From: Coturnix japonica
Taxonomy: Eukaryota; Chordata; Aves; Galliformes; Phasianidae
Direction of reading: 5' to 3'
Length of the DNA: 64,000 nt
Assembly: GCF_001577835.2 (NCBI RefSeq)
Contig: NC_029520.1
Location: forward strand, 48,903,342-48,967,341
A program made the position numbers and the translations under genes. Positions 22,261-37,190 of this stretch are shown piece after piece; position 1 is the first letter of the stretch, and each line of letters opens with the position of its first letter. Below the pieces are notes generated by a model, which was given only the letters and a program-made list of their open reading frames with translations, was not told the DNA's origin and did not search any database.

Positions 22261-25200
22261 ATTCTGTCATAGAAGAAATTTCCCTCAAAACACCACGTGC
22301 CACCTGTTCAGTTCTGCACATCAAGCCCTACTACCTTGTGGGAAAAGATCAGACAAGCCCAGCCAAGCAAAGCAATCGGAGCTGGCAGCACAGCTGACAG
22401 AGGCAGGTAAATCTGAGTGCTGTCAGAGCAACATTGTACTTGTGCCCATGCTCCAAAAGCTAGCTCTTTCTTTTCCTTCTCCCTCCTTGCTTGGCATGAT
22501 TTCTTAAGCAGCATCCTGCCGAAAAGGCAGAGAAATTAATGAGGTTTCATCTTTTCAGGAGTTCTTGAGACAGTCAATTGCAAAGCTCAGCTGATCCTCT
22601 CCATCCTACCTACACTCCCCTTGCCCAGCTTAAGTAAAGATGCAGCCTTCAGCCATTATCCTGCTCAGAGCCTGCAACTAACACTATAAATATCCAGTAT
22701 TCAAATGTTGGCATTGAGCTCTTGGAGAATAAACTTCCCTGATGGAAGAATGGGCTCATTAAGGTAACAAAATGACAGCTTTGAGCAAGCTCTCTTTGCA
22801 GTTTCTAAATACTTCCTCTCTGATGGGATTAGAGATGATCTGTGGAATAGGAGGAAAGAATGGCCTTAATGTTAAAGTTGCCTCCAGCCATACACTTCCA
22901 ATGGATTTTTTGCATGCTTAGGTATGCAGAGACATATAATGGTCAGAGCAAAGCAGTTTTAGCTCCTCGGGAGCTGTGATCATTGCACTGGTGCATATTA
23001 TACACATCCCTCATCTAGCCAAACCCTATGCATTTCCAAGGCAGTAATACTAGCAAGAAAGCAATCACAGCACTATTTTTTCACCTCCCTCATTATCTGG
23101 GGGAAAAGAAGGAAAGCAAAAGATTTCCTATCAATAATGTAACACATAAGTAGGAAAGCAAACATGCCCCACCAGCTCCTCTGATTTTGTGGGGCTTTAT
23201 GGGTAGATCAAAGCAATGAGCTTTGCCACCACCTCTCACTCCTCAGCTGAAAAAAAATTCACTCCATTATTTTGTGCAAGAGGTTCCTACTTCTACCTTC
23301 TTTCTTTGAGAGGATGCTTGGAGCTGTGCAGCTGGTGGATTCCAATTACACCCCTCGCAAACAACCTTTCCCATCTTTTCTATATATATTATAGCAATTA
23401 CCAAGGTTGATGTTCAAGCTCCCACCTTATCCCAGTACTGCAGCCACAGCCTTGCATTAGAAATGAAAATTTAGACTCACATCTTGCAATATTTATAAAT
23501 CAGTAGAGGTAATGCAACCAAATTGTAGTTGTCTGTAGCTGAGAAAAGCTGCTGAGCTAAGATGCTTTCCACCAGTAACTATATTTGCATCTTTTATTTA
23601 CATCAATTTGAAAGAATTCATTAATCATATAACAATTCATATTTTATGGCAAGAAAGGTCCAGCTGAATGAACTGTACTTGTTGTGGTGGGACACTCCCA
23701 TGATGGAAAATTTCAGGTTAGAGTCCCAGTGAAGAAACCTAAACAACCAACTCTACTGCAGATGGTCACACCCTGACTGTGACAAACTGCCAAATAGAAA
23801 GTGGCCTGATATAGAGCAAGGAGCTGGCTTTGCAATGGAATCTGTCCCTTCACCAACCTACTCTACTAACTTTGGGTGGTATAAAAAAAAAAAAGTTTAA
23901 CTTCCGTGCCAAGTTAAGCCTTTTTACATATTTGCAGCAATGTTCCCAGAAAGAGAAGGTAAACATAGCATTTCCATTTCTTATATTCATAGTTTGTAAT
24001 ACAGGTTCCTTTGGCAAGAAAGGACAGTGATATGCTGGGATGGTTGTCTTCCACCACACGGAAACGCAGGTTCCTTGACAGGAGCCACAGCCCATCCCAT
24101 CATCCTTTCCGTATCCATGTACATTTCAGAAAGCAGGCAGTGGAGAAAACTTGTCTCACTCCTCTGGCAAATTGTCCTACATTTCTGATGTTAATTAGCT
24201 GTTAAACAGGATGAAGTACTCTTTAAGAAGAAAGCACTGATGAAGATATCTGCATAAGAAGGTAGATAAATGCACATTTACAGTAGCATGTGTTTATTCT
24301 AAAATGAGAACCCTCTTGTCCAGTAATCTTCAACCACATAAATCAATAAATATTCAAATATTTCCAATTACAGTAAAAAAATGGATTGGTATCATTTGAA
24401 GTGGCTAATTTTTAAACAGACCATTTGTAAATTCAGAATACATACACAACAGACAATGACTTGAGAAGTCACCTGAGCTTCAGTTTACTCTGGCCTTCTT
24501 TATGCTGTTACCAGTGTCCCCCATTTTTGTCCTAGTCTCCTACATCCTTTCTGCCCATTTCATTTCACTTCATTCCATATCTCCTGCTACAAGGGCTTTT
24601 CTGCACCACCTCAAATCTATACTGCATGTTGCATGGTGGGGCCACGTTCTTGATCTGTCCATCAAAACAAAAGACAGTATCCTTGTTAGCATAGGAGTTA
24701 TTCTTGAAATGCTCAAAGAACTTCCCATCAAGCTGAAATAATTTTGTTTTAAAGGCTTCAGAGATTTTCCTCCAGCTTTTCCCCAACCCAGTCATAACTT
24801 ATTAAATGAGACTACAATTTTACTTTAATCAGCACTCTTTCCCCTCCTCCTCCTTCTTACAGGGTTTCAGAGGAGTCATAAATTTGCTTTTATGCCTCTT
24901 TAAAGGCTTAATGCCATTTTCTCCTTTCTTGATATCGAGAGTCCAGGAAACATAACCAGCCTTCTGGAAAACATCTGCGATGGCCATAAGTATATTGGGT
25001 AATCTTGAGTGTAGAGAACCATGTATAGAGAACATATGATTAAAAAAAATATCCCCTGCCTACATAGCCTGGGCAGGTGAACCTCAACAAGTGCCAAGTA
25101 CTGACCTCCAGCCACAAATAAACTCTCCCCTTTTCAAAAATATTACCTACTTTACTGAAGAGATGCCTTGAAGTTGCTGTGATAGGAGACATATTTGGCT

Positions 25201-25567
25201 GAACCCCAGTTAAAATCAGTCCTGCAATACAGCTATGTTCAAATAGGCCATAGACATAGGGTGACACACAAAGGATAGGAAAACAGTACCTTACAAGAAG
25301 AAATACCTGACTACCTGGCAGGTGTGAATAGGGAAGAACTTCTACAAGTCTATTAAAGTCTTGTTGTTGTAGCCTCAGAGCTATGAGAGACTTTCTTCAG
25401 AACACAGTCTAGTTGTTGCATCTGATGCAAATGGACATCCAAGCACACAGCTGCTTGTGACTGTCACTACCATTACATCAGGGAGGCATCAGTCTGCAAA
25501 TCAGGCCTCAGACTCACAAAGTCTAGATAATTATCTTAGCAATACTAACTCACATCCAGGCCCTAGA
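22261..25567. other. Gene-free stretch
   Basis: No supported gene and no clear repeat. The segment 22,900-23,200 is less repetitive, with short homeobox- and octamer-like words, but nothing strong enough to call a regulatory element from one sequence. Confidence 0.45.
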
Positions 25568-25700
25568 AACATTCAATACCAGGTTGGAGGGAATCCTGAG
25601 CAACCTGACCTAGAGGTGTACAATCCCCTGCCCATGGTAGGGGGATTGGAACTTGATCTTTGGAGGTCCCTTCCAACCTAAACCGTTCTGTGATTCTAAC
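25568..25700 (+). repeat. CR1 LINE 3' fragment
   Basis: Contains 'ttggagggaatcctgagcaa', 'cctgacctagaggtgtacaa' and 'ggaggtcccttccaacctaa', and ends 'accgttctgtgattctaac'. This is a CR1 3' end with little divergence in the tail. Confidence 0.92.
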
Positions 25701-28700
25701 ATAATAAACAGCGTGTCCTAGAAAATTTCTACTGAAATAAATTTAAGCAATTTGTATCCCCCCCCCACTTTCCACCCCTCTGCCTCCCCAATCCTTACTC
25801 TTCAGCATGCAATGCTTGTAACTGGTGCATATTCTTCCCATCAGCAATTTCGCAACCAAGCAATGCAACTGAAAATTCTAACTCCTACCATGTTGCAAGA
25901 GCATGACATAGCCTTGGGCACTAAGAATTTCCCAAGAATATCCCCTAGCAGATGGCATAAACTGAGTGAGCCACAGATAGAAAAGGGAATCCTCAAGAAA
26001 CGCTGTGAAGGAGATAATTTGTGTCTTCACAATCCATTTCCATAAAGCTGTAGACTTTTCTCCAAATAGTATTTAAGAATTGAGCATCTTTGATGAATCA
26101 CACCCGGTACCCTCTCTATGGAACAGTCTCCCACCACTCCTCCCTTAAAAAGAGAAAGCAGTCACAACTTCCCACAGTGCACTATTCTCAGTGGACCTGG
26201 GAGCTGAGGACAGCTGAGTTTGCCCAGCATCACTCAAGAATTCATCACATAGACCAAAAGCCCATGTTGCTAAGACATCCTGAAACAGTATTAAACTGTG
26301 AAACCATCCCCTCTCTCTTTGTGAGCCTCAGAAGTGCATCTAAAAATACATCACATAACTGGAAAGAAGAGAGATGGCTGGGCAAGGTGGCACCTCTTTG
26401 AGATCCTTTCATTGCGCTCATATGTTAATGGCTCCATGAAACACAAGAAGACTCATCCAGGGAAGATGTGTGGAATTAAGTAACATTAACCAAACACTTG
26501 CTTCCTATTAAAGGAAAACTCAATATTTTGTAGTGCAGGAAAACAAAACAAAAATATATAAAGGTAAATGCAGAATCCAGAGCCAAGCTCTTTAACATTG
26601 GAAGTTTGACTCTTCAACCTTAATAACTTTTTTCCTCCTTTTAAAACATTCAAATACAGATAAAATTATCCTAACAATGCTTATAAAAACTTTACAGTGA
26701 TTGTGTCCATGATGATCACATTATTCATGGGTTAGCAAGCTTTAAGTGAATGGCACAGCTCATTCAACTGATTTCTTATTCAACTTTTACACAGCAGTAC
26801 ATAATTGCACAGTATGTCATAAGCCCTCTAGAATACTATTATAATGTCTTCCCAAAATATTCCTAACCTAGCATTACAGCAGTTGAATATAACTGTAGAG
26901 ATAGATAAATTATGTAGAATGCTCAAACCCAAGGAGACTGAACTCTCAAGAAAACATAAGAAGAATAAAAAATTATTGTTATTTTTATTTTTTATTTTTG
27001 CACATTAAGACTTAACATTAAGTCAGAATTCTCAAGGATAATGATGCTTTCCCACCTTCAACAGAACATCACAACCAGACCAAGCTTCACTAATGAAGCT
27101 GTAGCGGGACATTATGGGGAGACACCCCACAGTCTCTTTTCCACTCATCCCCTTCTCCATCCACTAAATCCATTCTGGTCTGAAGGCGTAAGGTAAGCGC
27201 TTTAACTCAGTGAAGAAGGAAACATCTACAAAACACTATGAATCCACCTAAACCTGTATTACTCTAATCTACATTACACCTACCCTTTAAAACAATCAAG
27301 TCACCTTCCGAATTTTCTCAACATAGTTGAATCAAGTCCCGGAAACATCAAATAAACCAGGCCTGAGGAACAGTTGTGTCAGATTAGGATCCCCAGATAT
27401 TTTCAATCCACATTCTTTCAGATCTCACATAGTAGCAACAGATCTGCCCTTCTGTATTAGAAAACATAAGACACTTCTTAATTAACAAATGATGACCTCC
27501 CAGTTCTTTCGACTAGAAACAAGATCATGCGGATGCTATATGCCACGTGTCTGAATAGCAACAAGACCAAATGAAGTCAAAAGGAGCAAAATACACTTTT
27601 GAGAGTTAGATCTGTTATGCATTAACTACATTTTCAGCATGAGACTAAATATGTCTGTTAGTCCATAAACATAAAATTAATACAACCAAAGCACTAAAAG
27701 ATCATTAAGTTACAACAAACAGCATAAGATACACAGGTGGGGTGCTGTAGTTGGAATCCTTTCATCTTATAACTCAAGCAGGCAACATAAACACTAAAAT
27801 GCAGTTCCACTTGTGTAATACAATAGCGCAGCAATGACAGCAGAGCAGCAAGATCCCAAGCTACAGCAAGTAAGGATTTGCTCAAATGCAACACCCACAG
27901 AAAGAAGCTACTTACCTTTGGAAGGCCTCAGGTATACAGCTGTATATATGTAAATCTGTACCACAGCTGCCAACCCTTAAATGAAGTCTGGGAAAGGGTA
28001 AATCCTGGCTCCACCCCTTCTCAGTGTACCTTGCATGCACCTGAGCTCCCCTGGGTTAGCCCTGCCTTCCCACCAGATACTCAATCACTGGTTCAGGCCA
28101 TGATTTAGCATTTCTGCTACAAAAAGTCTTAAAGACAAAATCTTTCTGGAAAATGTAGTCACCTCAGCATAAGCACAGACAGTTTATGGGAAAAGCTTAA
28201 TTAAACAGGTTTTTGCTTAGCTATTCTCAAAAGATCCCTGGTTTACTTTCAAATCCACCACCACTTTATCAACCACGTAGTTCTTTATACCTCAGATCTT
28301 ACAAACGCTCATGATTGCTGCTTCTTTTTTAAAGAACTGAATAGAGGGGGAAAAAAACAACCAAAGTCTGAAGAGTAGTCTGAATGTATTTGAGCAATTA
28401 TGCATGCACTAAAGAGGAATGTGAGTTTGTACATCTCAAAACCAACCCAACCATTTAGAAACCATCATTATCTTGTCCTCAAATTCAAAGGAGCTTCTGA
28501 ACTGCTGCATTCTCCCAATTTGTTGGGTAAGATGAGTCAGCTATGAAAGAAAAATGTGCAAATCTGATTTTTGAGAGTCTTCAGCTGATTGTGTTACCTC
28601 ATAGCCTAAGCCAACCAATTGCTTTGAGTCAACTGAAAGGTAATTGAATTGTTCCCTATAGCTGTGGATCAATGCTGCGGAACTGCATTGATAATACAGG

Positions 28701-31700
28701 AAAAGCCTATTAAATAAAAAATAAATAGTCTTATTGTGGTGAATGGTACCTTTAAGATAAATTCTTGCTACCATTATGAGTATTGATGCTATTTTTTCTT
28801 CTTATTTGTATCATTGTAAAAACATCAAAAACGTTTAGCAAGCTGCTCAGAATGAACTAGAGGAAACCAGGTAATGTTTCCACTTCAGGGAGCAATTTTA
28901 GAAGATGCTTCTTTAGAAGTTTATTGATTGAAAAGTTTCAAGGACGTTTTAGGTCTTTTGTCCAGGAATCTTGTATTTAAAGAATTCCACCACTAATGAT
29001 TTGAAGTTTCTTAAGACAAAGTTACAGAAGTCAGAACAACTCTGCACAGCCTGGACTCTGTTGCTTACTATGAAACCTTCATCTTCCCTACACACTCTGC
29101 AGGATGCAGTCACACCTGGAGCCTAAACTGAACTCCAGGTGAGCATTGTTACCAGGGAGGTTTCTACAGTGAAGTAGATATAACTGGCTTTTCCAAATGA
29201 CATTAACTCTTGGCCTTGCTATGACCAGCAGCAGCAGATCTTGGTGAGCAGTGTCTCACTGGGATGTGAGGAACTCTTTGTTCACATAGGTGAGGGTTGA
29301 ACACCCATTAACAAAACGTCAACACTGATCAGCACATCTGCATCCAACACACAGCCCAGAAGAGAAATCACTAATGGCCTTATGCACTTAATGTACAGGC
29401 TACATCTCCTTAGCAAGAAGTAAAGTTGCACAAAAATGAGGCTGAAACACTTCTGAGTCACCAACACATTTTGCACTGAAGAAGCAACCTTAATTCTAGC
29501 AGAATATTTCTCAAATATAGATTATCAGCCTCAGAAATAGTTTCAGGTATGGATAGAACTGCAAGAACTCACCCTTTGCCTTTGCCATGTAGCTTCACGT
29601 AAGTTAACCTACAGGCAGGCTCTACTGTTTTATCATTTTCAAGACCAACAAATGTCTAAACACTTTTCAGCCCGCCTGTAGTGGTCAGTTTTGTACTCCC
29701 CAATGCTAATAAAGCCTAACTCCAAGCAGACACTCCTGGAACTGGCCTCAAAAAGAGAGAGACTGGAAAGCACCAAACTATGTAATAAAACTTTGGCATA
29801 TCCTCTTCACACTATAGCTGTTTCAAAAAGCAGAGACACCAGGTCTCTAAATCTCCTGCCTGAGGTGATTAATTGGATGATTATTTACACACAGAGTTTA
29901 ATCTCCAGCCCCTGGAGACCTGAGGGAGTTTACTGGCTAATGACCTGCAAGTTGCGACTCAAGAGCATCCCCAAAGATTAATTATATACCAGACCTGCTC
30001 AGATTATAGGCCTGATTTACAACACTACTCAATATTAAGGGTGCCTTACACTTTCTATTATTCAGTTTAATTATAAGTATTTATGCTGAGGTGTTTACAT
30101 AGCTGCTTCAGGATACATTTGCATTTTTGGAGAGCACTGAAAACCAAACAGGATAGCAGCTTCCAAGTGGGAGGAAAAAATCATAAAAAAAATAAAACAT
30201 CATTATCAAAAGGATATTGTTTTGGTCCTTGGTGCCAGAATTGCAAGAGAGAGAAGGATTTTTAAGCTTTTATTTTTTAAATCCTCTAGCACACCCATGC
30301 TGTGGGATGTCAGCAATTGGAATGGGGCTAGCATTCACCAACAGTGTGTTCTTTCCATCATTGCATAAAGTTCCACATTTATGATTCTGGGTATTTCAAT
30401 TGCAGGAGTATCTCAAGGACCCTATTCTCAGCTCTCAGAGAAGATGACTTTCTGCCATTTCAACTGGACATCACTATGGGCAGTTCTAGGTCTAGATGGA
30501 AGCAATGAATTTCTCATTGGAAATGTCCTACTGGGGCTGGGCGTACTGGAGGAAGAGAAAGCATCTCTTTCAAGTGCAGATGTGCCATAGAAGAGAGGGG
30601 GGAAATGAGGGATTTGCACTTAAGGGAACAAATTACAGAATGGGATGTAAGATCAGGGGCAATATGAGGGAACTTGTACTTGGCACCTTTAAAGCAAGAA
30701 CAGAGAAATCCAAGTAGCTCCCACCATTTTGCTATTTTGTATTTTATATGAACGTGCAAAAGATTGCTTTGATATTTGCTTCATAGTCCTTTCTTACAAG
30801 CTCTCTGTTCAAAAAAAAGCCTTATTTTGTCAGTTTGTCTTCTTCCACCTGTGGAAAAATAGTGGGTATCTTCACCTGAAGGCAGATAAACAGTTTGTGC
30901 TAGCATCAGCATCCATGCCTCACATCAAGTACTGTCCTTCTGGCATGGCATAGCCAGAAGAAAAGTAAAGTTGGTTATTAAGGCTAGGTTACCCATCAAA
31001 GCAGTGCCACTCACTCAGATGTGGGAAAAATGAGCATCTAGAGCAGTGACCCTCCTATATACCAGTCAGCTTCTGGGTGCACAAGCCACACTATGAGCCT
31101 TCATGAGAGACTCTAAGAAAGTATAACTTCCTGACTAGCCCAGACTGGATCGATAAAGCAGGAGCAGGATCAAGGCACTTCCTACACTGTAACAGATATT
31201 TGGGCATGGAAGAATGGGTCTGCACTTTACAACCGATTCTATTTCAGATTGTGCTTGGCTTATGTCCACACATCAATGCATAAAATTCTTGCAAAGAGAA
31301 AACGACCCAAGCTGTCAGAGCAATCCATTAGGCTGAAACTTTTAAGTGAGTGTTGCATTAGGCTGCTTGGAAAGGTGAGATAGCATCTGCAGAACAGAGC
31401 CTGTTTCACTGATAATGTGGATTAGAATACTGCAGCCATCTATCACTTAGAAGTTATGAGTCTGCAGTAGGGAGCAGTCTGAAAATCCAGGCCTATACGT
31501 CAGGGATTTCCCCAATAAGAGGATTACTCATCAAAACAGCACAAAGGAACTGAGCTGAATATCTTCTCCTAGGCAGAAATAAAAAGCAACATGGATGTGT
31601 TGAGCATAGATGGCTGCAAAACTGTGACTTCATCAAAACTGCTCTTTCCAGTTTCCTGAGGATCTGGCCTTCAGACCTCTGCCATGCTTCTCATATGCAG

Positions 31701-32513
31701 CCACCATTAACCTCAACCACCACATCTGAATAGCTAAGGGAGATGCAGGGAGAACATCCAGGAGACAGCTCAGTGTTGGCAAACAAGCCATCATCCATCT
31801 GTGGTGGAAGGCAGAGATAAAGGTCTTCAAATAGAAAAAATATTACATGAACAGGACTCCTTCAGCAGCATGGGATGGCCATACTGAACCAACATACTGG
31901 CACCAGCCCCAAAAAGGCACAAGACAATGTATATTCAAAAGAATAAACAGATGTTTACCCTGCATAGAGCTCTGCTTGTACCTACAGTCAGCATCACAGA
32001 GCAGGCAGGTATAAGGACACAACACTTCTTTGATCTCCAGCCTAAGTTGATAGTAAATTCCTTCAGTTGAGAAGGAAATGTTCTCAGAAATATGCTATAA
32101 CATCACTCATTCAGGTGTTCTATGTCTTCTGTCACCAACGTTTCACCTCCACCAAGGACAAATCACCAGACTGGGTCAGCTGTCCAGGAATGGGATGCTG
32201 TGAAAGCATCAAGACAACAAATTAGAAATAGGATTGACAGGAAGCTTTCTCTACTGGATTGTCTTGCTTCTAGTCTTCCTGACTTCAAAGCTCACATCTG
32301 TCTTGTGAGGTGGGGGGATGGTTTCTAATTTTAGTCAATCCAAATTACTTCCAGCCTTTTACTGCAACACAGGAGCACTGAATCTTAGCATCGTGCCTTT
32401 GATCACTGCTTCACCAAAATAAACTGGCCTGCATGTCTGTGCAAAGACAGCTTTACAGGCAAACTCATGTAGATGAAGCCAGCTGGTGACTCTGCTGTTT
32501 AAACAATTCAAAT
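25701..32513. other. Gene-free stretch
   Basis: About 6.8 kb without a supported gene. Contains a C-run near 25,758 and T/A-rich tracts near 26,960-27,000. Open frames are all under 104 codons with no domain. No RNA gene was recognised by eye. Confidence 0.45.
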
Positions 32514-32600
32514 AGAATCATTGTATCATTTGAGTTAAAAAGAACTTTTAAAGGTTACCTGGTCCAACTCACTGGCAATAAAGAGGGACACCTACAGCTA
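32514..32600 (-). repeat. CR1 LINE 3' fragment
   Basis: 'aatagaatcattgtatcatt', 'aaagaacttttaaaggttac' and 'ctggtccaactcactggcaa' follow the reversed CR1 3' end with more divergence than neighbouring copies, suggesting an older insertion. Confidence 0.75.
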
Positions 32601-33385
32601 ATCCCTGATTTGAAGTGGTAGAGAGGAACAACCAGCACAAGGCCAGCTGGGCTTTATTTTCTACAAGGTGCTGAGTTTCTGTGCACTGTACCACATCTAA
32701 GAGCAATTCCTTACCTGAATAAAGTCACATCAAATGCTGGTTCTCCATGAGATAGTCCTGTAAGTAGCAGAAATGAGCTTTCCTGTAGTCTTGGTTAAGA
32801 AAAACAATTCACAAGCACTGTGGTCTGCTCCAACTCTTGACTAGCAGCAGACTGGGCCACTCTTCCTTAGTATCCCCAAATCTCTCCTGTCTCTCTGTCT
32901 CTTATTTCCTCAACAACAACACACACTCTGTAAATGCCAAATTAACATGAAGTTTCACATGAAAAAAGTTGTTTAGAACTAGAGAACATATGCTGAGAGT
33001 AAGCATTTCAGAGATTCATTTGAGGGAGTTAGTGCATTAATTTTGAGTGCAAACTGCAGTTGTATTCCTGCAGAGCAGAGCAAATGTAGCTCTTGCTCTT
33101 CGGTTCCAAGATGATTTTCGGTCTTCGTATATAGTTGTAACACTGCTGACTTAGCTGTAATGGTAGGAAGATATCTGTAGCGTTCTTGGGGAGATTTGGA
33201 CTTTAAATTCTCTTACTGCAAAGAAAAGTAGAACTCAAGCAAAAAATAAATAAATAAAGTGTGTGTGTGTGTGTACACAGCGTATGAGAAAAGGATAAGG
33301 CCATTTTTAGCCACCACAAGTCAGCAAAATACTACATAACTTGAGCTCTTGCCTATTCAAAGATATCGCCCTACTAAAAAACAAA

Positions 33386-33416
<31 letters not shown>

Positions 33417-34779
33417 AGATGTATGTGGGGGATTTGTTTTAAATAAATTCAGAGCACCTTAATAGCAGAATACTGTGCACCTGCTGTTAGATTCCATCCA
33501 GCAATAAACCTCCCAGCAAGTAACAAGCCAAGACAACAGTATTGGTGATGAAAAATAAATAAATAAATAAATAAATAATATTTTAGCAGAAGCTGTAGAA
33601 GCAAAATTTTTTTCAACTATTTTTGCACATCTTTTCATCATGTGCTTCCAGTTTTTAAAGCTGTTTCAAAACTGGGTGGTAAAATGTGTTAAATAGGTCA
33701 TTCTCTGTGTCCAGCCCAGAGATAAGGGGCTGTTTATATCTTCAGCTGCAGAACTTTGGCTCTTGAGCTCAACTGGTAACTGCTTACACAGCAGGTCTCC
33801 AGTGCTTGCCCAGAAGGCAAATGTTACAGTCACAGAAAATAAATAAATCTGACTGCTCTCATGTTTACTCTCATGTTTAGCCCTGCTGCAGCACACCAAT
33901 ACTTCTATATATGGCAGCCCTGGAGCTCTAGTGCACAGAGATCACAAAGGAGCTCATGGCAGTTTAGAGAAGCAGTCCAAAAAAGTTAAACCATTAGACA
34001 AGGAGTCAAACTGGATGGTTCTGTGAAAGGATGCAAGGAGGAAATAGGTAACAGTGCTGCCAGAGGGGACTTGAGTCCTCTGCTGCTCACAGAACTGACT
34101 CACAGTGACACCGTTTGACTTAACAAGAGGTGGGAAGAATGTGAACAAATGCTGCCTACCTCCTATTTTCCTTGAGGAAAATGTAGGCTACATGGGGCAA
34201 CTCCAGAGTGGACTGGCTGTGAGATCCTGGAGCGTTGGCCCCTTGGCAAGTGAGCAGTGTGCCCACCTGTACTTCCCTTCCAAGCAGCATTGCCACTGGT
34301 GCAAAGATGGCCACAACACCAGCACTCTGCTGAGTGGCCAAAAAGTAGTGCTGGAGCTTTTCCAGTGCAAGCGGTGGCTCAATTCAATTAAACATAGGTA
34401 AATGCCATTTAGCCTGAATTATTCCCAGAGCCCAGGAACCCTGTATGAACTAGAGAGAGCAAAGGAGACCTTTCCAAGTCCCATGGCCAGCCTGCCAAGA
34501 AACAGATTTTGCAGCTCTGGCTCCTGCAGTCTAAAGAGGATGAGAAACAATGGGAAGAAGATTGGGGAAAGAGCTTTCCAACACGTAAAAAGATAATACT
34601 CAAAGACTGGAAAACTGTTCTGTCTACTGAGGACGGGAAAATTGGGTTAAAATGCATTAAGGTCTAATGCAGGTCTCCTCCAGGGAGAGTTTTCTAACAC
34701 TCAGGAAAACAGGAGTACAGGAGTACACTGCCTAGAGAAAGCAGTGGGCACTGAGAAACGTGGTCAGTGGGAAAGGTAG
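32601..34779. other. Non-coding stretch with three microsatellites
   Basis: Holds (GT)n at about 33,259-33,275, (GA)n at 33,386-33,412 and (AAAT)n at 33,551-33,580, all within 350 bp. No gene is supported; the 98-codon plus frame at 34,105-34,401 has no recognisable domain. Confidence 0.6.
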
Positions 34780-34853
34780 GAAAACACTGGCCTTGGGCTT
34801 GGTGATCTTAGTGGTCTTTCAAACCTTAATCATTCTGTGATTCTATGAATCTG
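34780..34853 (+). repeat. CR1 LINE 3' fragment
   Basis: 'gggcttggtgatcttagtgg', 'tctttcaaaccttaatcatt' and 'ctgtgattctatgaat' form a short, diverged CR1 tail. Confidence 0.8.
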
Positions 34854-35194
34854 AAGAGCAGCATGAGCAACAAATCAAATGCTGTTGGCTCAAAATAAGG
34901 GATTAGATTAGATATATAGAGCCCCATTAAGCCCTTTCCAAGAGCTGTATTTCATAACAGCCCAGAACCACATTTAAGTAGTGTTTATTACCCTGCATAA
35001 ATACTTTTACATCCAATTGCAACTGCTCCTACCTCTAAGCTGAGCTAAAGGCTCAAGAAGACTGAATGAGACCAAAGAAGTTCTGAGTCCTATAGAGAGA
35101 AGGTTTCAAGTGAGGTCTCTTCTTTCTCTTACCTTGAATCTTCCAGAGACATTATTCAAAACCAGAGCTCTAAATCTTCTCCTGGAAAGGTCTC

Positions 35195-35335
35195 CTTTTG
35201 GTGAAGCACTGGAACAGGCTGCCCGGAGAGATGGTGGATGTCCCTGAAGACACAGAAAGGTCAGGCTGCACAGAGCTCTGAGCACATGATGGAGATGTAG
35301 GTGTTCATTGCAGGGGGGATGGACCTTTCAAGAGG
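35195..35335 (+). repeat. CR1 LINE 3' fragment lacking its tail
   Basis: 'tgaagcactggaacaggctg', 'cccggagagatggtggatgt' and 'cattgcaggggggatggacc' match the CR1 region just before the 3' tail. The terminal octamer part has been lost. Confidence 0.8.
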
Positions 35336-37190
35336 TAATTCATCAATAGTGTGTACCACAGGAAAAGCCCAAAACACCTCCCTGACTGCACAGCGATTGC
35401 ACCTAAAATACTCCCCACTGTCCCCAAGAGGACAGAAGGCATCTGGAAAGCCTTGTTACACCAAAGCTCTGAAGGCAGCAAGGTATCTGCTTCAGAAATC
35501 TCTCTTTTTTTAATAAATAAACCCTGCTGGGAGCACAAGCAGAACCACCTCAGGCACAGAAACTGAAGAGTTCCATCTGATGACTGAAAAGAGTTTGTGA
35601 GACTTTGTTTGGAAAAGCAGGAAACCAGAGGATGCAGCGACTGAGCAGGAACAAAAAATTAGACTAATAAATTCTCTCATCACATGCAGCCCTACCCAGC
35701 ATAAAGACATTAAATAAATAAATAAGTAAATAAAAATACACCAAAGAAAAAGTAAGGCCTGTGGGTGGTGAATGCTGTTCTTGGTCTCTGCATTTCTTCT
35801 GTACCTCTGCCCTTTTGTTCCTGCTTTTGGGCACAGCAAGAGAAGTGTGGAAACAAATTAAGAACCAGCTGTACACAGGAGGAGCAAAATCTCAGAGAGC
35901 AGCCAACAGAAAGCAGAACATATGTTTACTGTCATCTTCCTCCCCACGTTTGAAAAGCCACCTTATTTCCAAGGGGGAGAAAAATCCTTTTGCAAGGCTT
36001 TTGGAAGGGAGGAGAGCACCTCATCAGCTGGTTGCTGGCTCAGCTCACAGCAGTGGTTCGTTTCCCCTCATCTGTTGCAATCCTCCCCAGCGCACTGATG
36101 GAGTTTGTGATTAATTCAGCTCTTTGCTCAAGTTTAATGCTGTTCCACAATCGTTTCTCTCTAGTGGAAGAAAACAGCATCTTTTGGGCCATTGTTTCAG
36201 GTGAAAGACTTGTATTGCCACCTCTCGCTGGGATGTTCCTTCCAACATCTGCACCTGGGCACAAGGCAGGGGATGTGTCAGCCCCAACTGTACAGAAGGG
36301 CCAAGAGACCATCAGAGGGATGAGACCAACCCTGGTTATGAATTTCATTTCTGACATCCCTATTTAAGAACAAAAGTGCCTATTTGATTGCTTTATTCCA
36401 GGATTTAACTTTCATCAGCTATCCCTCAGTTTAGTCCAGGGATGACTTCTCTCACCCAAAAGCAGATTCTGCATATAGTTTGTTTGCACAACCACTGGGA
36501 GACTGAGGGGTTCTTCATGCCCGGAGATGGACTTAACTATAATGCATTACAGGCTTCAAGACAAGGAGGATTAAAGCTGGACCATGCATGAACTACAAGC
36601 AAATGACAAATTGCAGTTGTAAGGCTGCTGTGTTTAACACAGCACTGGATATACAACCCAAAGTGAGGAGCACTTACACATATAATTCCTTCTCCAAAAA
36701 TGTAGTAAACAGATCCTGTGGGTTTCTACCACTTCATTCTCTGTTTTGTTTCAGTCTTCTCAAAAAGTTCACTTGGGCCCAGGCCAGTTATCTGTGGAAT
36801 TTATTACCATAGTAGTTCCTCAGATTGGACAGTGCTTTTGAGAAGCAGAAATGGAGAGCCATGCAGTGTTCCTGCAATAGGACAGTAATAAAACAGTTAG
36901 AAAAAAAAATAATCAAGCTTGTAATATTGCATATCAATATGAGTGTCACCATGTTGCTGTCACACATGTTGGAAAGGAATTTAGCCCCATGGATGACAGA
37001 GTTTGATCTTTCCCAAATATAATCCCTATGTTATTTTCTCTGCTTTACTCTGGAAAGGATAAAGATTTCATGATTCAGATGGATAGTTTTCTCTTTGTGT
37101 CCTGGATCTCATTGGCCAGTCCCACCTCCAGCCCTGCAGCACATCCCCACTGCACAACATTCCGACCAAGTCTTTTTCTGCAGGCTGAGA
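35336..37190. other. Gene-free stretch
   Basis: No supported gene. A (AAAT)n-like run lies at about 35,710-35,740. Overlapping frames of 105-125 codons on both strands at 35,990-36,367 occupy the same bases without homology to anything known, so neither is called. Confidence 0.45.

Noticed and set aside
33259-33580. Closely spaced GT, GA and AAAT repeats considered as a CRISPR-like or satellite array
   Set aside because: They are ordinary, unrelated microsatellites in a vertebrate genome, without spacer structure.
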